Source of the DNA: Planctomycetaceae bacterium
Lineage (GTDB): Bacteria; Planctomycetota; Phycisphaerae; Phycisphaerales; SM1A02
Length of the DNA: 5,136 nucleotides
Direction of reading: 5' to 3'
Assembly: GCA_027488415.1 (NCBI GenBank)
Contig: JAIYBS010000234.1
Span: 1-5,136, forward strand
The first letter of the stretch is position 1. The number at the start of each line of letters is the position of its first letter. The translations under genes and the position numbers were made by a program. The notes below the pieces were generated by a model. That model ran no database searches, had not been told where the DNA came from, and saw only the letters and a list, made by a program, of their open reading frames with translations. Below are positions 1-5,136 of this stretch, in pieces.

Positions 1-864
1 CAGGACGCAGTCGAACATGTCGACACCGGCCGCGACGGCCATCACGATGTCCCGTTCGTACCCCACGCCCATCAGGTACCGAGGACGGTCCTCGGGCAGG
101 AGCGGCGCGGTGAACTCGACCACCTGCCGGATGGCGTCGGTCCCCTCGCCCACCGCCACCCCGCCGATCGCGTATCCCGGAAGGTCGAACGCGCAGACCC
201 CCTCAACCGACCGCCGGCGCAGGTCGAGGTCGGTGGCGCCCTGGACGATGCCGAAGAGCGCCTGCTCCCCGGCCCGGGCGTGGGAACGAATGCAGCGGTC
301 GAGCCAGCGAAGCGTCCGCTCGTGCGCCTCCTCGAGCCGCTTCGCGTGGTCCTTCACGCGCCGCGTCCTCGCCAGGCGGCGGTCGTCGCCCTCGCCCGGC
401 AACGCCGCGGGCGGGCAATCGTCGAACGCCATGATGATGTCGGCGCCGATCTGATTCTGGACGCGCATGCTCGACTCGGGGCCGAGGTGGACCTTGGAGC
501 CGTCAACGAAGCTCCGGAACGTGACGCCGTCCTCGTCGAGGTCGGCGGTGTCGCTCATGCTGTACGCCTGGTAGCCGCCGCTGTCGGTGAGCATCGGGCC
601 GTCCCAGCGCATGAAGCGCCGCGAGCCGCCGAAGCGCTCGAGCCGGTCTCCGCCGGGGCGAAGGAACAGGTGGTACGCGTTGTTGAGGACGATCTGGCTG
701 CCGGTGCCCCGGACCTGCGCGGGCGTGAGCCCCTTCATGGCCGCCGCCGTCGCCACCGGCATGAAGGCCGGCGTGTCGAAGGAGCCGTGCGGCGTCGAGA
801 CGCGGCCGAGGCGGGCGCGGTTCTGCGACGACCGCGCGAGGATCTCGAAGCGGAGCGCGCTCAC
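1..864 (-). CDS. tgt: Queuine tRNA-ribosyltransferase (tRNA-guanine transglycosylase), 3' end beyond window
   Basis: Exchanges guanine 34 of GUN-anticodon tRNAs (Asp, Asn, His, Tyr) for the queuosine precursor preQ1; cytoplasmic TIM-barrel enzyme. The 288 visible codons are in one unbroken frame and carry the family landmarks: TDSGGYQ at residues 93-99 (general base D94), the GVTFRSFVDGSK block, AFDDC with substrate-binding D148, FGIVQG with Q208, YAIGGVAVGE near 231-240, YLMGVG at 263-268, and VDMFDCVL at 281-288. The Asp of FDC (D285) matches the catalytic nucleophile (D280 in Zymomonas). The zinc site (CxCxxC...H) would follow and lies outside the window, so about 90 residues are missing. 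The GTG start at 864 overlaps the rhomboid stop as GTGA, indicating translational coupling. No clear Shine-Dalgarno is seen. Small departures are GGYQAYS for the usual GGFQVFS and SFVDG for SHxDG; neither removes a catalytic residue. Confidence 0.96.
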   Translation of the reverse strand, partial: MSALRFEILARSSQNRARLGRVSTPHGSFDTPAFMPVATAAAMKGLTPAQVRGTGSQIVLNNAYHLFLRPGGDRLERFGGSRRFMRWDGPMLTDSGGYQAYSMSDTADLDEDGVTFRSFVDGSKVHLGPESSMRVQNQIGADIIMAFDDCPPAALPGEGDDRRLARTRRVKDHAKRLEEAHERTLRWLDRCIRSHARAGEQALFGIVQGATDLDLRRRSVEGVCAFDLPGYAIGGVAVGEGTDAIRQVVEFTAPLLPEDRPRYLMGVGYERDIVMAVAAGVDMFDCVL

Positions 865-1955
865 CGGTTGGTCCGGCTCGCCTCTCGGAGCACGCGCTTC
901 TCGCCCTCGGTGAGCGAGTGCAGGCCCTGCGCGGTGATCTTGTCGAGGATGCGGTTGACCTCGGCGTCGTTGCCGCCCGCTCGGCCGCGGCGGACGGCGA
1001 CGCGCGCCTTCGCGACGCGGCTCGTCGGGTCGTACTGTCCGAGGAAGTCGAAGAACCCGTGCAGGTGGCCGGGGTTTCGGATGAACCACCAGCCGGCGAG
1101 CGCACCGCCGATGTGCGCCGCCTCGCCGCCGGCGTTCGTCCAGCCGAAGATCACCGCCAACACCGCGAAGCCGAGCAGGCCGTAGGCGAGCGTGGAGAGG
1201 CGCATCGGGATCACGAAGAACATCAGCACCGTCGCGTTCGGCGCGAGGAACGCGCACGCCATCAGCACGCCGAACACGCCCGCGGAGGCACCGACGAGCA
1301 TCGTGGTCGGGTCGTTGAAGAGGAGCCCGGGAACGTGAAAGTTCGGGCCGAACGCGGCCTGCCCCGCGATGGCGAGGCCGTTCAGCAGGAGGTACGTGAG
1401 CGCGCCGGCGACGCCGCACAGCAGGTAGAAGGCGACGTATCGCTTCTTGCCGAGATAGTTCTCCACCATGCCGCCGAAGAAGTACAGCGTCAGCATGTTG
1501 AAGAGGATGTGGTTCAGGTTCGCGTGCAGGAACTGGAACGTCACGAAGCGCCAGACCTCGAAGCCGCTCACGCCGAGGACGGGGTCGCTCGTGTAGACGG
1601 CGCGCGCGGTCGAGAAGTAGCCGCTCTTCGCGAGCGGCCGCTCGATGCGGTACTCCACCTCCGCGACGACGCCCTGGTTGCCGAGCACCGCCTGGCCGAC
1701 GGCGGAGCCCGGGCCGGTGCGCTCCGGGGTGGTGAACGCGAACTCGCTGCGGTCGATCTGGCGCAGCTCCTCCGCGGAGACGTTCGGCATCAGCACGCTG
1801 CGCACGGGCTCGAGCGTGTAGCCGAGGAACCCGTCGATCACGAACACCGCGACGCAGAGCGCGATGATCCACGTGGTGGCCGACCAGCCCGCCGCGCGCG
1901 CGTGCACGGGCGGCTGGTTCGCGGATCGGTAGTACGGTCGGTCGTGGATTCCCAT
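861..1955 (-). CDS. Rhomboid family intramembrane serine protease with C-terminal tail motif
   Basis: Predicted 364-residue polytopic protease that cleaves transmembrane segments within the lipid bilayer. Family landmarks are visible: VWRFVTFQFLHA (W135, R136), NHILFNM with H149 and N153 (the oxyanion-side HxxxN of GlpG), GASAGVFG with nucleophile S224, and AHIGG with catalytic H281, so the Ser-His dyad is intact. Helices are near residues 28-47, 138-162, 172-194, 220-240, 254-272 and 277-292. Between the first helix and the WR motif there is a long polar segment (about 48-130), much longer than in GlpG. The soluble C-terminus (about 331-361) carries ILDKI, SLT and LREAS, a tail I associate with rhomboids of Planctomycetes and Bacteroidetes (possibly the Pfam DUF6576 family; name from memory). 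The start at 1955 was chosen because MGIHDRPYYR matches family N-termini; an in-frame ATG at 2054 lies inside the upstream gene. It is 40 bp downstream of the S2P-like gene and overlaps tgt by 4 bp. The substrate is unknown. Confidence 0.93.
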   Translation of the reverse strand: MGIHDRPYYRSANQPPVHARAAGWSATTWIIALCVAVFVIDGFLGYTLEPVRSVLMPNVSAEELRQIDRSEFAFTTPERTGPGSAVGQAVLGNQGVVAEVEYRIERPLAKSGYFSTARAVYTSDPVLGVSGFEVWRFVTFQFLHANLNHILFNMLTLYFFGGMVENYLGKKRYVAFYLLCGVAGALTYLLLNGLAIAGQAAFGPNFHVPGLLFNDPTTMLVGASAGVFGVLMACAFLAPNATVLMFFVIPMRLSTLAYGLLGFAVLAVIFGWTNAGGEAAHIGGALAGWWFIRNPGHLHGFFDFLGQYDPTSRVAKARVAVRRGRAGGNDAEVNRILDKITAQGLHSLTEGEKRVLREASRTNR

Positions 1956-1995
1956 GCGAGCCCGGGGAAGATATCGGAAACGGGGCCGATCCCGG

Positions 1996-3000
1996 TCACC
2001 GGCCGCCCGAGCGGCGACGATCGGTGGCGCGCGCGAGAATGGCACGCTCGGCATCCGTCAGCCGGTCGGCGCCCTCGCGGGCGATCTTCTCGAGGATCGC
2101 GTCGAGCGCGCGGTCCTCGGCGGCGCGGGACTCGCGCTCGGCGCCGGCGCGGCGCCGAGCCTCGGCATCCTCGTCGTCGGGCTCGGTGGTCGGAGCGGGA
2201 TCGCGCCAGCCGCCCTGCGACGCGGCGATCGAATCACCGGCGCGCAGCTTCCAGAGGCTGAACGCGGCGAAGCCCGCGCAGGCGATCGCCACGCTGAGGA
2301 GCGTCGGCATGCCGCGGACCATGGCGACGATGCCCGACCCGGCGGCGACCGCGAGCGAGGCGGTCGCCGCGAGGCGCGGAGCATCGAACGCGCCGCGGCG
2401 GCGCACGATGATGGCCTCCATCGCCCGGCCGCCGTCGAGCGGCAGCATCGGGATCAGGGAGAGGAGCGCGACCTGGATGCCGGTCCAATGGAGGATCCAG
2501 AGGAGCTCGATCCAGGTCGGGTGCGGGTTGCTGAGCCACGACGCCGAGAGCGGGTCGGGCAGCGCGGCGCCATGCCAGTCGCCGGTGGCGAATCCGAGCG
2601 TGATGCCGCACGCAGCCGCCAGCAACGCCGATGCCGCCGGTCCGACCACGGCCGCGAGCAGCGCCGCCACCCAGCCCGGCGCGGGGTCGATCCCCTGCAG
2701 CGAGCCGAGCGGCCACAGCATCACCTCGTCGGCGCCGCCGCCCGCGGCGCGCACGACGAGTGCCCGGGCGACCTCGCGGACGAGGATGACCACCAGCAGC
2801 GCGGCCAGGGCATAGGCGGCGGTCACCGCACCGTGCACCGGCGTCGACCCGGCCGGGCCCGCGGACGCCATCAGGAGCGCGGCGACCGCGTAGAGCGCGA
2901 AGGTGAAGTGGAGGCGGAACCGGATGCCCGCGACCGGAAGGAGCGGCAGAGACCACCCGAGCGGGTTGCCGGGCTCGGCATCGTGGCGCTCCCAGCTCAT
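1996..3000 (-). CDS. Site-2 protease (M50)-like membrane protein with degenerate zinc motif; probable pseudoprotease
   Basis: A 334-residue protein with about six hydrophobic helices (near 31-48, 57-84, 107-132, 166-186, 207-226, 233-250) and a charged C-terminal region of about 80 residues. S2P-fold landmarks align in order: the position of HExxH (75-79), LWPLGS (95-100, like the family's PxGG turn), GPAASALLAA (120-129, like GPxxN), and LIPMLPLDGGR (182-192, like NxxPxxPLDGGR). Both zinc histidines are Arg: residues 75-79 read REVAR, codons CGC and CGG at 2764-2778. The Asn that usually opens the third motif is Ser181, while D189 is kept. Metal binding and proteolysis are therefore unlikely. 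The C-terminus (302-326) resembles the tail of the adjacent rhomboid: ILEKI, G, LT, E, L, AT. The ATG at 3000 overlaps the Nudix stop as ATGA and was preferred to upstream in-frame starts, which would run inside the Nudix gene. The frame is otherwise intact, so this is not a decayed gene. Function is unknown; a membrane scaffold or substrate-binding role is inferred. Confidence 0.85.
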   Translation of the reverse strand: MSWERHDAEPGNPLGWSLPLLPVAGIRFRLHFTFALYAVAALLMASAGPAGSTPVHGAVTAAYALAALLVVILVREVARALVVRAAGGGADEVMLWPLGSLQGIDPAPGWVAALLAAVVGPAASALLAAACGITLGFATGDWHGAALPDPLSASWLSNPHPTWIELLWILHWTGIQVALLSLIPMLPLDGGRAMEAIIVRRRGAFDAPRLAATASLAVAAGSGIVAMVRGMPTLLSVAIACAGFAAFSLWKLRAGDSIAASQGGWRDPAPTTEPDDEDAEARRRAGAERESRAAEDRALDAILEKIAREGADRLTDAERAILARATDRRRSGGR

Positions 3001-3569
3001 CGGGCCGCCTGCCCTGCGCCGAACTTCCAGAGCGCGAACGCGCCGATCGTCTTGCCGTCGGTGACGTCGCCGCGGGCGATCATCGACTCGAGCTCGGCGG
3101 GCGCCCGTACGACGACCTCGATCTGCTCGCCGAGTTCGAGGCGGCGCGGGACCTCGGAGAGCCCCCGCGCCTCGAAGACGTGCATCAGCTCGTCCGCGAA
3201 CCCGGGGCTCGTGTAGAAGGTGCCGACCTTCCGGATCGAGGTCGCGCTGCGCCCGGTCTCCTCCTCGAGCTCGCGCGCGGCGGCGAGCGCGGGATCCTCG
3301 CCGCGCTCGAGCTTGCCCGCGCAGAACTCGTCGAGCCATCCGCCCACGGCGATGCGCCAGTTGCGGATCATCACCAGGCGCCCGTCGTCGAGCACCGGGA
3401 TCACGGTCACCGCGCCCGGGTGGCGGACGACGTCCTTCACGATCTCGCGGCCGGCATCGTCACGAAACGCGACGCGCTCCACCGCGAAGACGGCGCCGGT
3501 GTGAATGCGCGTCGCACCGTACGGGACGCGCGGCGGGATGGGCGAGGGAAGATCGTCCATGAAGCGCAT
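2997..3569 (-). CDS. Nudix hydrolase, probable ADP-ribose pyrophosphatase
   Basis: A 190-residue cytoplasmic hydrolase that splits nucleoside diphosphates linked to another moiety; ADP-ribose to AMP plus ribose 5-phosphate is the likeliest reaction. The Nudix box is complete at residues 85-107: G85, then E91, then REL at 99-101 followed by EEE and TG (GX5EX7REUXEEXG), with E103 and E104 as expected metal ligands. The last box position is Arg instead of a hydrophobic residue. ADP-ribose pyrophosphatase-like context: TVIPVLDDGRLVMIRNWR before the box, and TFYTSPGFADELMHVFEA (118-133), typical of the NudF/ADPRase group, after it. The usual ELPAG before the box is EFCAG, with C83. The start may be 3569 (MRFMDD) or the in-frame ATG at 3560; neither has a good Shine-Dalgarno. 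It is first in the apparent four-gene operon, and its stop overlaps the start of the S2P-like gene. Exact substrate cannot be read from sequence. Confidence 0.92.
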   Translation of the reverse strand: MRFMDDLPSPIPPRVPYGATRIHTGAVFAVERVAFRDDAGREIVKDVVRHPGAVTVIPVLDDGRLVMIRNWRIAVGGWLDEFCAGKLERGEDPALAAARELEEETGRSATSIRKVGTFYTSPGFADELMHVFEARGLSEVPRRLELGEQIEVVVRAPAELESMIARGDVTDGKTIGAFALWKFGAGQAAR

Positions 3570-3601
3570 CGGATGGTACGCCCGCGATGGCCCCGAACGC
3601 G

Positions 3602-3631
3602 ACGGAGCCCGGCGCGAGGGCCGGGCTCCGT
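3602..3631 (-). terminator. Strong GC stem-loop, likely terminator of the OmpA-like gene
   Basis: A perfect 12-bp inverted repeat, ACGGAGCCCGGC at 3602-3613 and GCCGGGCTCCGT at 3620-3631, with a 6-nt loop. It starts 23 nt after the lipoprotein stop and lies before the Nudix start, so it separates the two transcription units. There is no T-run after the stem on either strand, so it may act as a U-tract-less terminator or only as a transcript 3' end stabiliser. Confidence 0.65.
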
Positions 3632-3654
3632 TCGATTCAGTCAGGGCGGGAGGA

Positions 3655-4479
3655 TCACTTCTTGGTGGTGGTCGTCGTCGTGCGGCCGGTCGAGGCCTTT
3701 CGCACCGACGAGGTCGACGACGAGGACTTCTTGGTGGCCGTGCGCGCGGTGGACTTCGACGCGGCCTCCGGCTCGTTGCGCGGCGACTCGGCCATCGCGC
3801 CCGTCGGGGCCGTGTTGCCGGTCACGATCACCTCGACGCGGCGGCTCTTCTCCTTCGAGCCCTCGGGACGATCCGGGCCGAAGCTCATGAGGCCCATGTG
3901 GCTGCCGTTGACGCCCTTGCGGTCGAGGTATCCGCGGACGGAGTAGGCGCGCTCGAAGCCGAGGTGGTAGTTCGACGCGAAGCTGCTGCGGCGGATCGGG
4001 TCGGAGTCCGTGTAGCCGACCACGATGATCTCGCGGTCGCCGTACTTCTCCTTGATCGCGGACGAGACCTTGTCGAGCGACTTGCGCGCCGAGTCCTTCA
4101 GCGTGGTCTTGCCCGAGTCGAAGAGGAGGCTGTTGGCGATCGTGAGGTGGATGTCGTCGCCCTGCACCGTCGCCTCGACGCCCTCGATGCCCTGGAAGTC
4201 CTTGGCATCGACGACCGCGACCGTCTCGTTGGAGGGACCGGACGCGGTGCGCTGGTTGCACGCCTCGAGCTGCTGCTGCAGCTCGGTGGTCTGCTGCTGC
4301 GCGCGCGCGAGCTGCTCGCCGATCGCGTTGAGCTTGTCGTTCTTCTCCGCGAGCTGCTTCTCGAGCTCCTCGTTCTGGTTGAGGAGGTCGGCCTGCGCGG
4401 CCTTCTGCGAGTCGTTGCAGCCGACGAGCATCGCGCTGAGCGCGAGGGCCGGGACGGCGAGGAAGCGGATCGAGGTCAT
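3655..4479 (-). CDS. OmpA/MotB-type peptidoglycan-binding lipoprotein
   Basis: Predicted 274-residue envelope lipoprotein that anchors a membrane to peptidoglycan. Order of parts: signal peptide 1-20 with lipobox LVGC (acylated C21, then Asn22); a Gln/Glu/Leu-rich coiled coil, about 27-75, with one cysteine (C74); a linker; an OmpA-like domain, about 105-220; and a basic Ser/Thr/Lys tail, 235-274. In the OmpA domain VGYTDSDPI...FASN..L...RA (154-178) supplies the expected diaminopimelate-binding Asp (D158) and Arg (R177). The spacing, with an extra PI...F.SN stretch, is that of MotB-type rather than Pal-type domains, but there is no MotB transmembrane helix or flagellar neighbour. RRVEVIV (213-219) closes the domain. 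The start at 4479 was chosen because it begins the signal peptide 8 nt after AAAGGA; an in-frame ATG at 4572 lies upstream of the promoter-like -10. It appears monocistronic, with its own promoter and a downstream stem-loop. Confidence 0.93.
   Translation of the reverse strand: MTSIRFLAVPALALSAMLVGCNDSQKAAQADLLNQNEELEKQLAEKNDKLNAIGEQLARAQQQTTELQQQLEACNQRTASGPSNETVAVVDAKDFQGIEGVEATVQGDDIHLTIANSLLFDSGKTTLKDSARKSLDKVSSAIKEKYGDREIIVVGYTDSDPIRRSSFASNYHLGFERAYSVRGYLDRKGVNGSHMGLMSFGPDRPEGSKEKSRRVEVIVTGNTAPTGAMAESPRNEPEAASKSTARTATKKSSSSTSSVRKASTGRTTTTTTKK
3664..3681 (-). repeat. Short trinucleotide tract encoding six threonines
   Basis: On the plus strand three GGT units are followed by three CGT units, just before the end of the lipoprotein gene. 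Read on the minus strand they are ACG x3 then ACC x3, giving Thr 267-272 ahead of the terminal Lys-Lys. Such tracts can change length by slippage in whole codons, which would alter only the tail length. Confidence 0.6.
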
Positions 4480-4487
4480 CGGGTGAA

Positions 4488-4493
4488 TCCTTT
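4488..4493 (-). promoter_or_regulatory. Ribosome binding site of the OmpA-like lipoprotein
   Basis: AAAGGA on the minus strand, 8 nt before the ATG at 4479. It is the only clear Shine-Dalgarno site found in the window and fixes the start at the signal peptide methionine. The other genes lack one or depend on overlap with the previous gene. Confidence 0.8.
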
Positions 4494-4513
4494 CAGGGGT
4501 CGCGAACGGCGAA

Positions 4514-4529
4514 TCGGCGCGAGCGCCGA
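4514..4529 (-). other. Leader hairpin 1 of the lipoprotein transcript
   Basis: Inverted repeat TCGGCG (4514-4519) and CGCCGA (4524-4529) with a 4-nt loop, between the predicted promoter and the ribosome binding site. It may stabilise the leader; in DNA this GC-rich such stems also occur by chance. Confidence 0.4.
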
Positions 4530-4532
4530 GCT

Positions 4533-4548
4533 CCCGCGTCCTTGCGGG
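4533..4548 (-). other. Leader hairpin 2 of the lipoprotein transcript
   Basis: Inverted repeat CCCGC (4533-4537) and GCGGG (4544-4548) with a 6-nt loop. It lies close to the expected transcription start and next to leader hairpin 1. Only 5 bp long, so weak evidence alone. Confidence 0.3.
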
Positions 4549-4556
4549 GCGAGACC

Positions 4557-4585
4557 ATTCAACCCGACCCAAAGGCGGGTGTAAA
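4557..4585 (-). promoter_or_regulatory. Sigma70-like promoter for the lipoprotein gene
   Basis: On the minus strand, -35 TTTACA (4580-4585, five of six matches to TTGACA) and -10 TTGAAT (4557-4562, four of six matches to TATAAT) are separated by exactly 17 bp. The site lies in a comparatively AT-rich stretch of an otherwise very GC-rich window. Predicted transcription would start near 4550, giving a leader of about 70 nt before the ATG at 4479. Confidence 0.6.
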
Positions 4586-4611
4586 GGGCATGGCTGCGGT
4601 TTTTATTGAAT

Positions 4612-4631
4612 TCCGGAGATTGCGCTCCGGA
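4612..4631 (-). terminator. Stem-loop after the membrane protein gene, possible terminator
   Basis: Inverted repeat TCCGGAG (4612-4618) and CTCCGGA (4625-4631) with a 6-nt loop, 12 nt downstream of the stop of the membrane protein at 4644. The sequence following it on the minus strand (ATTCAATAAAAA) is AT-rich but not a T-run, so intrinsic termination is plausible but not textbook. Confidence 0.5.
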
Positions 4632-4643
4632 TTGACGGGCCCC

Positions 4644-5136
4644 TCAGGGCAACGCCGACCCGGCAGGCCGGGCCACGAGCAGCACCAGCCCGACCGCCAC
4701 CACCACGACGGCCAGCAGGCGGAGGATCCGGCTCAGTGCCGTGCGCGGGCCGGCATCCTCCTCGAAGCGGGCTCCGGAGAGCCAGCTTCCCGCGAGGCAA
4801 GCGACGGCGAGCCCGAGGCCAACGCCCGCGCCGACCGCTGGCCAGCTCGGCGCGGCGAGGATCCATGCCACGACGCCCGCCACCATCAGCACGATCGAAG
4901 CCGCGACCGAAGGACCGCCCGCCCGGCGCGCGATCGCGGCGGCCACCGTCGAGGCGACGCCCAGGATGCTCGCCAGGATCAGCGCGTGCCCGGGGGACGC
5001 CTTCGCCGAGGTGCCGAGCGTCGCCATCCACGCAAGGAGCCCGGCCACCGCGGCGGTCACCACCGGCTTCATCCCCCACGCGGCAACCGACCCGACCGCG
5101 AGCGAAGGTCCATACGGCATCCGCATCGGCGCGTGC
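4644..5136 (-). CDS. Multi-helix membrane protein, 5' end probably beyond window; possible prepilin-peptidase-like N-terminal part
   Basis: The frame is open to the right edge, and the codons before the first visible ATG (5126) are also sense, so the start cannot be set. Other candidates are ATGs at 5120 and 5072. About 160 residues from the ATG at 5126 form four or five hydrophobic helices (near 20-38, 47-66, 74-92, 96-116, 133-152), with a short charged loop around GARFEEDAGPR (118-128) and a small C-terminus ending SALP. The first visible residues, PMRMPYGPSLAVGSVAAW, resemble the (I/L)P(F/Y)GPxLAxG stretch near the end of A24 prepilin peptidases (PilD/CpaA). If that is right, this window shows the last part of such an enzyme followed by an added helical region. 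The two catalytic Asp of A24 enzymes would lie outside the window. Otherwise it is an unrecognised integral membrane protein. Codon usage is strongly GC at third positions in this frame, supporting a real gene. Confidence 0.65.
   Translation of the reverse strand, partial: HAPMRMPYGPSLAVGSVAAWGMKPVVTAAVAGLLAWMATLGTSAKASPGHALILASILGVASTVAAAIARRAGGPSVAASIVLMVAGVVAWILAAPSWPAVGAGVGLGLAVACLAGSWLSGARFEEDAGPRTALSRILRLLAVVVVAVGLVLLVARPAGSALP

Noticed and set aside
280..1185. Plus-strand open frame of 301 codons
   Set aside because: It lies antisense to tgt and the rhomboid, whose motifs are certain. Its translation is Arg/Ala/Val-rich with no domain, as expected from a GC-rich complement.
1956..2054. 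N-terminal extension of the rhomboid to an ATG at 2054
   Set aside because: It would overlap the upstream gene by nearly 60 bp, and the family N-terminus MGIHDR begins at 1955.
918..2261. Plus-strand open frame of 447 codons
   Set aside because: Antisense shadow of the rhomboid and the end of the S2P-like gene; charged low-complexity product with no recognisable motif.
1954..3216. Plus-strand open frame of 420 codons
   Set aside because: Antisense to the S2P-like and Nudix genes; Arg/Glu/His/Asp-rich composition typical of complementary frames.
3001..3339. N-terminal extension of the S2P-like frame
   Set aside because: Arg-rich sequence fully inside the Nudix gene in another frame; the ATGA overlap at 2997-3000 gives a natural start.
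3505..4584. Plus-strand open frame of 359 codons
   Set aside because: Covers the lipoprotein gene in antisense. Its Leu/Arg/Val repeats mirror the coiled-coil codons; the lipobox and OmpA motifs on the other strand are decisive.
4603..5079. Minus-strand frame of 158 codons beside the membrane protein
   Set aside because: Gly/Arg-rich product without helices or motifs, in a different frame from the hydrophobic protein at 4644-5136, which has the better coding signal.
1..5136. CRISPR arrays, tRNA or rRNA genes, insertion sequences, attachment sites
   Set aside because: No direct repeats with spacers, no tRNA-like cloverleaf and no transposase or terminal inverted repeats were seen; nearly all the sequence is accounted for by the six genes.

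Overview
The window is a GC-rich bacterial segment in which every supportable gene lies on the minus strand. Reading in the direction of transcription (high to low coordinates) the order is: the 3' part of a multi-helix membrane protein, an OmpA/MotB-type lipoprotein, a Nudix hydrolase, a site-2-protease-like membrane protein, a rhomboid protease, and the first 288 codons of tRNA-guanine transglycosylase (tgt), which runs off the left edge. The GC-rich coding sequence, the rhomboid N-terminus MGIHDRPYYR and the rhomboid C-terminal tail suggest a planctomycete, perhaps of the Phycisphaerae. This is an inference from remembered family features, not a search result.

Region 4644-5136 holds the end of a hydrophobic protein that is open at the right edge. 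Its first visible residues resemble the C-terminal part of A24 prepilin peptidases. It is followed by a hairpin and a 164-bp intergenic region with a good sigma70-like promoter (4557-4585), two small leader hairpins and a clear Shine-Dalgarno site. These serve a monocistronic OmpA-like lipoprotein (3655-4479). A strong 12-bp stem-loop (3602-3631) separates that gene from the next unit.

Region 1-3569 looks like one operon: Nudix, S2P-like, rhomboid, tgt. Nudix/S2P-like and rhomboid/tgt each overlap by 4 bp (ATGA and GTGA), and S2P-like/rhomboid are 40 bp apart. It mixes housekeeping enzymes (probable ADP-ribose pyrophosphatase, queuosine tRNA modification) with two intramembrane-protease-fold proteins.

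The most interesting observations concern that membrane pair. The S2P-like protein has lost both zinc-binding histidines of HExxH (it reads REVAR), so it is probably a pseudoprotease. Although unrelated in fold to the rhomboid, it ends in the same short C-terminal motif (about IL[DE]KI...G...LT..E...L..A[ST]). An active rhomboid and a dead S2P-like protein that are co-transcribed and carry the same cytoplasmic tail suggest a functional pair sharing an adaptor or partner.
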